A stretch of 64,000 bases of DNA from Symbiodinium natans (taxonomy: Eukaryota; Sar; Dinophyceae; Suessiales; Symbiodiniaceae): assembly GCA_905221605.1 (NCBI GenBank), contig CAJNDS010002212.1, positions 60,001 through 124,000 of the forward strand, written 5' to 3'. The translations under genes and the position numbers were made by a program. The number at the start of each line of letters is the position of its first letter. Position 1 is the stretch's first letter. The notes under the pieces are model-generated. The model did no database searches. It was not told the DNA's origin and saw nothing but the letters and a program-made list of their open reading frames with translations. Below, in pieces: positions 41,870-58,316 of the stretch.

Positions 41870-42265
41870 TAGGGCTTTTCTGCACAGAAGGTACTTGGTG
41901 AAGGGTTTGGGGACGAGTCCTGGTCACCATCTTCCTCGCAAACTCTCTGGAAAATCCGGACGAACTGGTTTGACCTAAGCTTTTGCAACAAGCATTTCGC
42001 ACTGGTCGGAAGGTAGCATGAAGCACCTGAGCCACTTTTCCATTAAGTCACAAACATCCACAAATAGTTCCGTAGAGGGCCACTTGTGTGTGGGGTTGTC
42101 GCTTGGCATTAGGCCACCCAAGTTGTCGAAGCTTCTAAGCATTCTAAGCAGAGCTCCTAAGAAGTGTCTGAAGAACTCTCCTGAAAGCTGCGCGATAACC
42201 ATCAATAACTCTTTATGTCGGTGCATCCTAAAATCTGAACCCAAACAATCCCACTGAGCTCTCAT
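41870..42265 (-). CDS. Unidentified helical protein segment, possible frameshift
   Basis: Not recognised. The minus-strand frame reads GSDFRMHRHKELLMVIAQLS, GEFFRHFLGALLRMLRSFDN, STELFVDVCDLMEKWLRCFM and stops at LVAKA. In the next frame, overlapping the last residues, coding character resumes (LLQKLRSNQFVRIFQRVCEE then DGDQDSS) and stops at about 41875. Either a very short intron or a one-base shift near 42000 separates the two parts; an assembly error is possible. Confidence 0.45.
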
Positions 42266-42582
42266 GTCTCCATCTGCAGTGTGTAATCAACGCGGACCAG
42301 CTGACGCCTTCCTGCACTGTGCAGCCGCTGATCACTTCTATGGTAGGTTCCCTACATTAGGGTCCTGTTGTGAGTAGTTGCTTTATACAGATTTAGGAAA
42401 CGCCACCGCCTGCTAAACCCTAAACCCGAAACCCTAAACCCATAGACCCTAAACCCATAGACCCTGGCCCTAAACCCTAAACCCTACACCCATTGAGAGC
42501 GCTGCGGCTGGGCGCCCGAGAAGCCGATCGGCTGCTTGCCTGTCGTCGACAGCATCTCACGCGCTCGTAGGTGCCGGTTATG

Positions 42583-42752
42583 GTTTAGGGTTTAGGGTTT
42601 AGGGTTTAGGGTTTAGGGTTTAGGGTTTAGGGTTTAGGGTTTAGGGTTTAGGGTTTAGGGTTTAGGGTTTAGGGTTTAGGGTTTAGGGTTTAGGGTTTAG
42701 GGCTTGGGGCTTGGGGTTTGGGGTTTGGGGTGTAAGGTGTAGGGTTTAGGGT
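42583..42752. repeat. TTTAGGG array, about 23 units
   Basis: Longest array of the window, decaying at the right into TTTGGGG and TGTAGGG. Confidence 0.95.
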
Positions 42753-42965
42753 GTAGGGACTCCCGAACTAAACCCTGAACCCTTTTTTTGTTTTTAAAAC
42801 CCAGGCTGGACTGCGACTTGCTGGGAAGAAGCACACTAAACCCTGACAACTGGGCTTGAGAAACTTGCCAGATTCAAGACGAAACCCTAAATCCTAACTC
42901 CCAAATCCTAAACCCTAAACCCTAAACCCCAAACCCTAAACCCTAAACCCTACACCCTAAACCCT

Positions 42966-43080
42966 GTAGTATAGGGGCCTTGATAATTCTCGCAAAAAGG
43001 TCCCAAAGGGACCATACTTTCGGGGCTCTTAATAATTAGAATAGGATTTAGGCGGGCTATTCTAGTATTAGCACTTGGGA
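42966..43080. mobile_element. IE-M element, copy 3
   Basis: GTAGTATAGGGGCCTTGATA at the left and TAATTAGAATAGGATTTAGG with GGGCTATTCTAGTATTAGC at the right. Confidence 0.4.
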
Positions 43081-43130
43081 TGTTCCCCAGCCCTTCATAC
43101 CCCATAACGGACTGTTAGCATAAGGGGGAA
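43077..43130. mobile_element. IE-F element, shortened copy 1
   Basis: TGGGATGTTCCCCAGCCC at the left and GACTGTTAGCATAAGGGGGA then ACATC at the right. Confidence 0.6.
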
Positions 43131-44159
43131 CATCTCAATCTTCTATGGTTATTGGGGAGACTTGCGGTTTCGATGGATATTTATGGTGATTATGGATACT
43201 TATGGTTCTTTTATAGTGAGTTTACGTGGTTTTACTACTGGGGCGAGTGCACATTTGGGGTTTAAGGTTTTATAGGGTTTAGGGTCGGGGCTCTGAATAC
43301 AGTTACAGCTCTCATTATCATGCTTAATCTGTTTGTATTCAAATACCAAAATCCTATACAACATGGACATGTTGAACCACAATTGGCATCGACAACTCCA
43401 CAAGTGGATTTAGATTATGCGTTTCAGTTGTTTAAACACGGCGTGCAACAACTTCGCAAGTATGACTGCTGTATACTGATGAGAAAATCTTGCACATGCC
43501 AGTGTCTTTGTGGACTTGAATTGTGTGTATGTGTGGGGGGGGGGAGGTGGGGTGACCATATATATGGCGATTATACATCTATATATATATATGTAAAGAT
43601 ATATTTGTGTGTGAGAACAGAAGTACCTATACAACATTATTTTATAAGAAAACAAATGTTGTCTTGGATGAAATATTTGAGACAAATAGTCTAAAACAAT
43701 GTCGAAATGGTCCATCCTCATTCTGCAAACAGGTATCTGCGTGTATCTAGAGTATGCCGACCTGACTATATATTCGCAAACATTCACATATGTATATATA
43801 TATATGTATATGTCTATATATATATATATGATTACAGTAGTTTATGCCGGCATACTGGTGCATGTTAGGTTTTTTTTACTTCTCGTTGGTGCTATACTGC
43901 TCATGCATGTTGGTCGTTTCCTCGAGTCCTTACAGGCACCCTAAACCCTAAACCCTAAACCCCTAAACCCCTAAACCCCTAAACCCTAAACCTTCGCAAG
44001 TGCACAGCTTCGCAGTCAACAGTGGACCGGGGTAGCCGGTTTCTACGCCTATTCTTTCCTGTCATCTTTCCTTCTGTGGTTTAGCGCAGAAGCCTGCTCA
44101 ACATATGTGTCTTTGTTTGTTTCTCTTGGGTGACACGGAGGCCGAAACCCCTCGCGCCG

Positions 44160-44390
44160 CTGCTCCCTCCCTCCCTCTCTCTCTCTCTCTTCTTCTCGTT
44201 CTCGTCCTCCAGTTCAGTTCCCCTGCACAGGAATGGCAGTCCTTCTTTCCTTCCAGCGAGCATGGCCCTGCACCGAGGCGCGCTCGACCATGCCCCCCCC
44301 CTTCTCTCCCTGTCTCTTCTCTCCCTGACTCTTCTCGCTCTCGCTCTCTCTCTCTTTCTTTCTTTCTTGGGGGCATGAGGGCCCGTGGGC

Positions 44391-44430
<40 letters not shown>

Positions 44431-44640
44431 CTTGGGGCTTGGGGGAATAACCCCCGAGCTCTAGGCGGCCCCCATGTTTTTTGTGGAGGACTTCTGTAAA
44501 AGGTGAAAGCCTCGATGACCTCCCTGTTTGTGAGCACATATTGCGAGCATATGAGGAAATGTTTTTGTTTTTTTGTTCTCTCTCTCTCTCTCTCTGTCTC
44601 TCTCCCTCCCTCCCTCCCTCCCCCTTTTTCCCATTCTTTT
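44160..44640. repeat. CT-rich tract with TTTC runs and GGGGGC-type stems
   Basis: (CT)n and (TTTC)n runs are each followed by CTTGGGGGCATGAGGGCC or CTTGGGGCTTGGGGGAATAA. A third copy of this module, TTTCTTTCTTGGGGGCAAGG, is at about 57380-57420. Confidence 0.75.
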
Positions 44641-44984
44641 GGGGATTTGTGCGATCCCCGTGCGCCGTGCAGCCCCGTTTGGGGTGGCGGACGGACGCAG
44701 GAACGACACCTGCTCCAACGATGAAGAAGGGCACACCTCCCTGCACCGTCTGCTGACCTCACGGCTGCCGCCCTCTGATATGCTTCGGCAAAACTCGGCA
44801 GCTGTCAAGAAGCTGAGAGGTCGGGACCTGTGCGAACCTTGATATCGCATGGAAGCATGAAGTCGGCAACACCCGCATCGATGCATTGCAATTTTTGAGA
44901 ATCCCACGAGTTGCAGTACTTCAGCTTCTCCACCACCAGACTTTAGGTATCGGAGTACCTCATCTTGTGCTGGCAGCATTCAGC

Positions 44985-45660
44985 TCGACCTCGCCATGAA
45001 AACTGGCTCCGCTGCCTCGTCGGAGGATAGGCCTGAGCTCAAGTACTGTGCCCAAAGAGCCCAAGACCCCCTAACCAAGGAATACACCTCCAGAAGTGGG
45101 TCTTGGGCTCCCCAAAGAGCCCAATATTGCTTAATTAAGGAATATTCCTTAAATCATATTCAGGACCCCTATATGATTTAAGGTATATTGCTTAATTAAG
45201 CAATATTGGGCTCTTTGGGTCTTGTGAAGAAGAACAACATAAGCAAGCGCAGCTATGAGGGCCGCTCCCAACTTGCTCTCAGCCAGCTCTGCCAAGACCT
45301 TCTCACTTGAAATGTTGGCACCTGGGTGGCAGGGTCTACTGGCAGCCCACGCCAAGAGGCTCTGGTACTTAGTAGGGACCCTATATATACTCTTTGGAGT
45401 ATAGAGGTACCTCATTCCCTACTAAGAACCAGCCAGAAGAGTCGGAGTGTTGGCTGAGCTCCAGTCCCTCCTCGTAGAGCGCCTGAAACAAGGCCGCCTT
45501 TGTGTCGGAGGAGCGGATACCTTCAGTCTCACCATCATGGGGGGAAGTCGTGCCGAGCTCGGCACCCTGCCCCAACTCTGGGCCTTTCTCCTCTGCAAAG
45601 AGCACCAGGCAATGTGCCTCCCGCATGTACTGCATGCTCGATACGGAAACGATCAAAAGG
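44985..45660 (-). CDS. Unidentified protein, three exons
   Basis: Not recognised. Exon 45655-45435 reads SSMQYMREAHCLVLFAEEKG, ETEGIRSSDTKAALFQALYE and EGLELSQHSDSSG. Exon 45360-45225 reads QSLLAWAASRPCHPGANISS and EKVLAELAESKLGAALIAAL, then AYVVLLHK. A possible last exon at 45050-44985 reads SSGLSSDEAAEPVFMARSS before a stop. The intron between the first two is an IE-C element; the next intron is two IE-H elements in a row. The upstream AT run (45670-45720) probably lies in another intron. Confidence 0.5.
45047..45117. mobile_element. IE-H element, short copy 1
   Basis: CCCAAAGAGCCCAAGACCCC at the left and GGGTCTTGGGCTCCCCAAAG at the right are inverted repeats. Confidence 0.7.
45113..45220. 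mobile_element. IE-H element, copy 2, tandem to copy 1
   Basis: A long perfect hairpin: CAAAGAGCCCAATATTGCTT at the left and AAGCAATATTGGGCTCTTTG at the right. It shares its outer end with copy 1. Confidence 0.85.
45362..45432. mobile_element. IE-C element, short copy 2 (intron)
   Basis: CTGGTACTTAGTAGGGACCC at the left and CATTCCCTACTAAGAACCAG at the right. It lies between two coding exons. Confidence 0.8.
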
Positions 45661-45951
45661 TATAAGAATGGTGTATATATATATATATATAGATAGATAT
45701 ATATATATATATACATATTTATGTATTTATATGAGCTCTTCATAGCGAACACTCTGGAACTATAGAACTCTGTTTTGGACATTGGTGGCTCAGTCGGTGT
45801 CCATGCATCCGACCACCAATTGCATGCCTAATCTTGGAGGGTCATCAGGGCAAGAGGCCACACAAGCATGCGTAAAATGTCCACCAGCATCACGAGGAAG
45901 CGATGTGTTGATAGATCGAACCTACCTCGGGGCCACGCCTTTGATTCATAA

Positions 45952-46068
45952 GCTAAACCCTAAACCCTAAACCCTAAACCCTAAACCCTAAACCCTAAAC
46001 CCTAAACCCTAAACCCTAAACCCTAAACCCTAAACCCTAAACCCTAAACCCTAAACCCTAAACCCTCT
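45952..46068. repeat. CCCTAAA array, about 16 units
   Basis: Perfect units. Confidence 0.95.
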
Positions 46069-46179
46069 ATGTTTCGATACTTCAGGCTGCTACGGGTGCC
46101 TGTAGGTGGCTTATTCTGTTGGCCGTGGAGGCGAGCGTGTGCCCTGTAGAAATCTACACAATGGCTGAAGGCTCCAACG

Positions 46180-46258
46180 TAGTTCCTTTTTAGGTTAGTT
46201 CTAGGGGGTTCTAGTATACTACCCTAAGAAGGTACGAGATAGGAGCCTTTAGCCATAC
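46180..46258. mobile_element. IE-N element, copy 3
   Basis: GTAGTTCCTTTTTAGG at the left, TTCTAGTATACTACCCTAAG in the middle, and GATAGGAGCCTTTAG at the right. Confidence 0.65.
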
Positions 46259-46379
46259 ACTGCACGATGCACACTGCTCCTGCCCTGAACCACTAATGGC
46301 AGACATGCAACTTCCTAAACTCTAAACTCTAAACCCTAAACCCTAAACCCTAAACCCTAAACCCCTCGCGCCTTCAGGG

Positions 46380-47400
46380 TGTTGGGCCACCACTTCCATT
46401 GCCTAAACGGCGCACCAACCTGCGCTCGGCATCCACAGAGGGTTTAGGGTTTAGGGTTTAGCGTTTAGGGGCCCCAAAATCCCTGTTTACCAGGATGGGC
46501 TATTCTACCCTATAATCCCTTAAAAAGGCCCCTTTTTAGGGTTTAGTGTACAAGGGTTTAGGGTTTAGGGGGCCCCAAAATCCCGGTCTAGGAAGGCTGC
46601 ACGTAAGCAGACGTGGGGACTTCAGTATGACCTAAGGTGACTAGAGGCCTATACTGCTTGAGGACCCTAATTCTACACCCTAAACCCTAAACCTCAAACC
46701 CTAAACCCTCAACCCTAAACCCTGTGAACGTGCCCCCACCTTTTCGCCTTGCTGGCGCAAGGAGCGCGTCCAGGCATCACTGCCCCAACGCCGCTTGTTG
46801 TAGGCGAGGTACTCCTCTCCTCAAGAGTGGCCAGAGCACTTTTCCCTGAAATCCCGCTTGGGCGCCCTAGCAGAACGTACAGGATATCTCTGGAATGACA
46901 CTATTAATTAAGTACCGACTATAGGGCTTAAAGAAGATTCCTGAGCAATGGTGTCCAGCACACGCCCCCTCAAGCCCTCCACTCAAAGAAACCCCCAAGA
47001 ACTCTTTGATTCAGGGAGTATACGCCGACATGACCACGTGTTCCTTCTTCAGAACGGCTTTTCTGGGACCTTCTGGGAAATCACCACGAGATTCGCAGAA
47101 TGATGCTCCTCCTGCCGCAGTGCCGGGGTCGATAATGTAGGGAAGCCAGGACACCTCCCAAGGACATCGTTTGGGGGTTTAGGGTTTAGGGCTAGGGTTT
47201 AGGGTTTAGGGTTTAGGGTTTAGGGTTTAGGGTTTAGGGTTTAGGGTTTGGGGTTTGGGGTTTGGGGTTTGGGGTTTGGGGTTTAGGGTTTAGGGTTTAG
47301 GGTTTAGGGTTTAGGGGGAGCCAGCCCGGCGACTCAGGAATTCGGGCCCGCACGTTGGGAGAAGTTGTGCCACATTTGTAGGGCCCTTGCTGTTGTCTCC
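46380..47400 (-). CDS. Unidentified multi-exon protein
   Basis: Not recognised. Minus-strand blocks in transcript order: 47395-47320 (NSKGPTNVAQLLPTCGPEFL); 47150-47020 (YIIDPGTAAGGASFCESRGD, FPEGPRKAVLKKEHVVMSAY); 46830-46745 (EYLAYNKRRWGSDAWTRSLR); 46435-46380 (SVDAERRLVRRLGNGSGGP). Introns carry a long TTTAGGG/TTTGGGG array (47172-47315), other telomeric words and IE-D (46491). Phases were not verified. Confidence 0.4.
46455..46592. repeat. Composite: telomeric units plus duplicated GGGGCCCCAAAATCCC around IE-D
   Basis: TTTAGGGGCCCCAAAATCCC occurs at about 46466 and TTTAGGGGGCCCCAAAATCC about 90 bp later. A shortened IE-D copy (46491-46540) and two TTTAGGG units lie between, which looks like insertion with a 16-bp duplication. 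Confidence 0.65.
46491..46540. mobile_element. IE-D element, left-half copy 4
   Basis: ACCAGGATGGGCTATTCTAC and CCCTATAATCCCTTAAAAAG are present; the right arm is missing and is followed by TTTAGGG units. Confidence 0.7.
47172..47315. repeat. TTTAGGG array with TTTGGGG block
   Basis: About 20 units. Six adjacent TTTGGGG units (47249-47283) sit between TTTAGGG runs. Confidence 0.95.
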
Positions 47401-48019
47401 CATGTACTCGTAGATATCCCCTCTATAAGGGTCCTCTACCCTAAAAACTATAAGCCCTTGCAAACCTCATCAACTGAAAATAAGCCCATAAGCCCCACAA
47501 GCCCCATAAACCCTTTTATGCCGATCAGGACTCACAAATTTCAATCAGTCCCTCCACCTGCACCTCAAGAAACCCTGAACCCTAAACCCTAAACCCTAAA
47601 CCGCATTGTCAGGTAGCGGCCTCCACGCGATCAGCTCCAAACTTTTCAACAGCTGCATCCAAGCTTTTCATTCCTGACATCAAGGAAGGATGTATGGTTG
47701 GGAAGATTTCTGGGCATCTTTTGTCCAAACTGCAGCAGCCTACGTAGCACCAGGGTCAGGCGAGGTCGCTGAAGACTGATACCTGAACCTGCGCGCTGTC
47801 CATACAGCGGGTATGCTTTCCGATCAGGATGCCACACTGATACATTCGGGATTCATCGAAATTTGGGTCCACTTCGCATAGACTGGAACAAGAACAAGAT
47901 TCCTACCAACCTGGACCGGAACTCTTTTGAGGAACTCTAATCCCTAAACCCTAAACCCTAAACCCTGAACCCTGAACCCTAAACCCTAAACCCTAAACTC
48001 AGTTCAAGAAGGAAGCCCA

Positions 48020-48970
48020 CAATTTTAAGAAGCCCAAGATCAAGATGTAGCGGGGCCAGCCTTTGGCCCAGAAGAAGCTGCCTTCCACTCCATGTCAGGC
48101 CGGTTGATATGGGCATTTCCAAAAAATAGGGTTTAGGGTTTAGGGTTTAGGGTTCAGGGTTCAGGGTTCAGGGTTCAGGGTTTAGGGTTTAGGGTTTAGG
48201 GTTTAGGCACCCGGACTACACCCCAAAATGGTGTAATCCTTATTTTAGGAACCCCCAAAAGGGTACCCCTATTTTCGGAAACCCCCCATAGAGGGCTTCG
48301 AGTACCCTAAGAGTTTGGGGTTTAGGGCAAGACCCTAATTTATAAGGTTCCATGTACCTAAATGGGCCATACTTGGACCTCAGACTGTCGGGCCCAAGTA
48401 TAAACCCTAAACCCTAAACCCTAAACCCTAAACCCTTAGGGTAAAGCCCTAGAATGTTCAGGGTAGGGCGGAGTCCAGCTTGAAGCCCGCCTCAGCTGGC
48501 CGCGCAACTCGGCTTCCCACTCGACCTTTTTTCGGGGGGTTTAAGGTTTAGGGTTTAGGGTTTAGGGTTTGGACAAGCCTGGCTCGGCAATTAGAATAGC
48601 CTGAGCTGTGCCTGGCGTTCGCAGCCCATTGAGAAAACCGGTTGAGAGGCCGCCGCATAAGCCTGTCCAGCAGGGAACCCAGAGAGGGGTAATTAAGGAA
48701 TATACCTCAATTTATGTAGGGATCCTTAATATGACTTATATGACTTCAGGTATATTCCTTTATTAAGGGGTATTGGGCTCAAGAAGGGAAGTTCCTGGGC
48801 AAATCGGTCTGACATGTTGGCAATGGCAGCCATGGCTGCGCCCCTTGGGCAACAGCCGACAGACACAATGTTCCGCTAAGCCCTAAACCCTTTTTGGGAC
48901 CCAGACTCTGTACGTCAGCTGGCACGATGACAGTTGCAAGAACGTCAGCAAGCGACTTGAAGTTAAACCC
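48020..48970 (-). CDS. Unidentified multi-exon protein
   Basis: Not recognised. Minus-strand blocks in transcript order: 48965-48905 (FKSLADVLATVIVPADVQ); 48875-48785 (NIVSVGCCPRGAAMAAIANM then SDRFAQELPF); 48665-48590 (RLMRRPLNRFSQWAANARHS); 48525-48460 (VEWEAELRGQLRRASSW); 48120-48040 (NAHINRPDMEWKAASSGPKA). The first exon follows directly on a TTTAGGG-type word, and an IE-H element lies between the second and third. Joins are tentative. Confidence 0.4.
48226..48292. mobile_element. IE-J element, copy 4
   Basis: CACCCCAAAATGGTGTAATC at the left and CCCCTATTTTCGGAAACCCC at the right. Confidence 0.5.
48349..48440. mobile_element. IE-E element, copy 5, right part replaced by CCCTAAA units
   Basis: AGGTTCCATGTACCTAAATG at the left and GGGCCCAAGTAT, then CCCTAAA units where the right arm should be. 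Confidence 0.65.
48677..48778. mobile_element. IE-H element, copy 3
   Basis: CCCAGAGAGGGGTAATTAAG at the left and ATTAAGGGGTATTGGGCTC at the right, with GGAATATACCTCAA and AGGTATATTCC inside. Confidence 0.7.
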
Positions 48971-48984
48971 CAAACCCTAAACCG

Positions 48985-49480
48985 TAAACTGCAGCGCCTG
49001 CCAGCACAAGCAGTGCGCGGGCGGAGGGCTTGGGCATGTTCAGACGTTGACTTGTGATTTCTTTCTTCATGGAGACTCGATGGCTGCATGTCTGCTGCGT
49101 TTGTAGACGACTTGCGATGGAGCCCATGGCTACGGTGGGGCTTTCGAAAAAAAAAAGGCGCTTGCACGATGCGCGCAGAGACTGCACAGACAAGAGACCC
49201 CCCTTGTTTATCGAAGCGCACTTCAGAGCAGATCACTGTGCATCCTCTGAATGAAAACCGACCCAAAGCGACACTATCTACAAACGAAGAGTTTGGCGCA
49301 TTAAAAGTTCCGAGTGGGCACAGCCAGCCCAATCTTATGGGGAGGCAGGCGGCGAAAACTTGTGGCAGGTTCAAGCCCTAGGTCTTATGCCTGTGTACAC
49401 TGAGGACGACTCTTCTGCGCGGATGGCTTTCGTCAGTCCAGACCGCAGTTTTATGTTAACGCGTGCAAAAGCAGGATGGC
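48985..49480. other. Intergenic stretch between AFG3 3' end and next gene
   Basis: A minus-strand open frame crosses it (contains PLGTFNAPNSSFVDSVALGR), but composition and lack of exon structure make it doubtful. No IE element or telomeric array longer than two units is seen. Confidence 0.35.
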
Positions 49481-49499
49481 TCTCAGGGCGTTAAGATAT

Positions 49500-55234
<5,735 letters not shown>

Positions 55235-55906
55235 GGCCCACTCTTAGCGCCTACTCGAACAGCTCTTTGCTGCCGCTAGAGGCTACGGCTGTTTTCCGGT
55301 AGTTGTTTGGAGCTCAACGGCCTCTCAAACACAAGGGCAGTTGCAGAACTTCAGTCAGGCATGCTGATCAATTGTCAATGCTGCTTTGGTGAACTGACCA
55401 TGCCACGGACGTCTCATTTTACCTCGTGTGCTTTGCGTACTCATGCCAAGTTCCTATGCAAAAAGGCCTTCTGCAAGATGCCGCGGACTTCCAACACACA
55501 ACGCTTTTGCCAGTGTGTCGAGTGAGTGTTTCCACTACATGATGAATTAGGTCCTCCCCTTGTTCAGGTGTCGGATGAACTCCTTCACGTACGTGAAGCA
55601 TCGCGCCTGGACAAGACATCATCGCAGTGTGCTTTGGCAATGAGCATGCTGCGGCACCGTTTGCAGCACGGAATGGAACACAAAGCACCTTGAACCCTAA
55701 ACCCTAAACCCTACACCGTAAACCCTACACCACCCTACACCCAGAAGCCTGTGGCATGTCGTTGTGCCCATGCCCATCGATCCAAAGCGGCGGAAACGGA
55801 TTGAGCAGCTTCTTGTAGAGGGCCTTTGCGGGTCATGGTTTAGGGTTTAGGGTTTAGGGTCTGGGGTTTAGGAATTAGGATTTAGGGTTTAGGGGAATCT
55901 GCATTG

Positions 55907-56001
55907 GGATGTTGCCCCTTATGCTAACAGTCCTCAATAGGGATTCTAGTACCCCCTATAATCATCCCTATTAAGGACTGTTAGTATAAGGGGCAACATG
56001 C
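55907..56001. mobile_element. IE-F element, copy 2
   Basis: TGGGATGTTGCCCCTTATGC at the left and TAGTATAAGGGGCAACATGC at the right, with ACAGTCCTCAATAGGGATTC and ATCCCTATTAAGGACTGT inside. Confidence 0.85.
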
Positions 56002-56645
56002 CAAGTTATGCAGCTTGCCCAGAAACAGGTGTCAGAGTTCTGTGCTGCAAATAACCTGCCTGGTTACCGCCCTCCCTTATAGCATGTGGCTGCTCAAACC
56101 GCCACCCTGCCCAACATGCCTCACCATTGGCGTAGGGCACGACTTCATCATTGGTGCCATGCCTGTAGACACCACAATCAACACCAAAATATGTGCGCTT
56201 TATGACCAGAGGAACCACTACATCTTCCAGGGCATAGACATAATGGCAACGGGCGAGGTGATCTTGTCAATTTTTTCATAGTTCCTGGCACGCGCAATGG
56301 TACCACATCTGTACCACGTCTGCCTGCAGCAAGCCGGAGCAGTCACAATGCAAAATGCTCCTGAATATGTCGAGGTGGTAGCCCACGAAGGAGGTGAAGT
56401 GCCCAAGCACAGCTCTGGCACCACTTTCCAGTGGGGACTGTAGAATAACCTGCGCAGGAGTGGGACTTACTGTGGGCATGGTCCGTGAAATCGATGGCTG
56501 CGGCTTCTGCACAACTTAGCCGCACACGCCAGCCACGTTCAAAGGCGAGTGTCGGGAGATGTCCACCTCTCTTCGAGACCTGAATACCCGGACTCTTGAT
56601 TGTGGTTCCACTTTATATTCATTTTTAATTCTTCTCTTTTTTTGG

Positions 56646-56687
<42 letters not shown>
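56646..56687. repeat. Homopolymer G run, 42 bases
   Basis: Pure G on the plus strand; length may be an assembly estimate. Confidence 0.9.
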
Positions 56688-56688
<1 letters not shown>

Positions 56689-56808
56689 CCTCATAATTAT
56701 CTTAACGCGGTCTAATGACAAGATGAAGTTCAGATGAAGCACCACAAAAAAGGAAGGACAATTAGGGCATTCAAGGGAAACCCTACTTCCACCCGTGCAA
56801 GGACCCCC

Positions 56809-56878
56809 AAACCCTAAACCTAAACCCTAAACCCTAAACCCTAAACCCTAAACCCTAAACCCTAAACCCTAAACCCTC
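56809..56878. repeat. CCCTAAA array, about 10 units
   Basis: The first unit lacks a base; the rest are perfect. Confidence 0.95.
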
Positions 56879-57002
56879 AGGCAGAAGAGAAATGGGGCCC
56901 CGCACGCGAGATCCACGGAGGGGCCAGAGCCGATGGATCTCCCGAAGATGATGATCTGCAGAGGGATTGAGGAGGGGGGGTCGTTCTTCACCCTGACATC
57001 GG

Positions 57003-57125
57003 GTTTAGGGCTTACAGGGTTTACAGGGTTTACAGGGTTTACAGGGTTTACAGGGTTTACAGGGTTTATAGGGTTTAAAGGGTTTATAGGGTTTATAGGG
57101 TTTATAGGGTTTATAGGGTTTGGGT
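57003..57125. repeat. Variant array GGGTTTACA then GGGTTTATA
   Basis: About seven GGGTTTACA units, then about five GGGTTTATA units. The shared 9-bp length shows local tandem spread of a variant. Confidence 0.9.
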
Positions 57126-58316
57126 TTTAGGGTTTTAGGGTTTCTAGGGTTTAGGGTACCATTTTTCAAGCCGGGGTAGGGTACGCTTTTTCAACCCTTT
57201 TGTTTGATTAGGCTGCCTTGCCGCGTTGCCCTCCTCAACGCCTATACCCTCCTTTGTATGTTGAACCTGTGCTGAGGCCACACTCTCCTCTTCTTCTCCT
57301 TCTTCTTCTGCTTCTTCTTGTTCTGCTTCTTCTTCCCCTTCTTATACCACCGAAAGGGACCGGCGCCATGTTGGCTCTGTCTTTCTTTCTTTCTTTCTTG
57401 GGGGCAAGGGGCAAGCCCCCGGGCGTCCTCGCCCGCCCCGGTATTCGGGGTTCCTCTGGTTGGCGCTGTCGGGGAGAAGGAGCTCGGGTTCGCGTTTTCG
57501 CCCACATGCATGCATGCTCCCCCCCCCACAAGCCCCCGGTGTTCGCTCCTTCTCGTTGGCTCTGTTTCTCTCTCTCTCTCTCTCTCTGCCCTTAGAACCC
57601 CTGAACTTTCTTTTGTTGCGCTCTGTCTCTGTTCCAGGGTCTGGGGTAAACCCTGAAACCCCCGGCCTGCTGCGGGGGAATCTGCAACGTGTCGACCAGG
57701 TAGCGCCAGGCGGCATCGATGCTTCGTATGCAAGCTGCCTGCTGACGAAGGTTCGTATAAAACGCGCCTCTGTGCAGACCATACAATGCCGTGCAAACGT
57801 AAACGCAGCTTTCGCATGTTAAAAGCCTCAACCTTATGGACGCAAGTATCCTGCCCCTCAAGCGATGGATCTTCGCCCGCAAGGTGCCCCACGCCTCCTA
57901 ACACTCCCACAAGTAGCTTCTTAGCACCTTCCCTAAAGCCTAAACATGCCTAAACCCTAAGCCCTTTCTGCTTTTGGGTTTAGGTTCTGGGGTGGGTCTG
58001 GACTTCTGCCCATCGCCGGGAAAATACCCTGAGCTGACGTACCTAAATCCTAAGTCCCTAGACCCTAGACCGACAAAGCTCCTGCCCTCAACACCCTCAA
58101 GCCCTAAGTAACGACTAAGGAAATCATGATACAAGAATATTGACATAGCAGCATGGAGATACAGATAGAAATACAAACAAATATGTGTGTATATATATAT
58201 ATATATATCAATACTCATAGCGGCAATAACAAAAGCCCGCAACCACAATCATGTAACGACACAAAAAGCCCAATTATTCTACTTCGAACATCCCCACCCT
58301 CTCTTGGTAGAGATAC

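Larger units (their letters stand above)
42410..44790. other. Repeat-rich stretch, no gene recognised
   Basis: Holds telomeric arrays of both orientations, IE-M (42966), a partial IE-F (43077), AT-rich DNA (43550-43840) and CT-rich DNA (44160-44640). ORFs over the CT tract are low-complexity artefacts. The block at 44700-44830 (minus, TAAEFCRSISEGGSREVSRR) might be an exon but is not supported elsewhere. Confidence 0.45.

Noticed and set aside
44081-44980. Several long ORFs rich in Arg/Glu or Leu/Ser
   Set aside because: They follow the CT/TTTC tract in all frames.
48760-48790. Spliced-leader relic (ATTGGGCTCAAG)
   Set aside because: Only the last few bases resemble a dinoflagellate spliced leader, and the sequence belongs to the IE-H arm.
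48883-49374. 163-codon minus-strand ORF
   Set aside because: Only the first part overlaps a plausible exon; the rest lacks motifs and exon edges.
57218-57910. Overlapping ORFs of 100-220 codons
   Set aside because: Driven by CTT and CT repeats; both strands are equally open.
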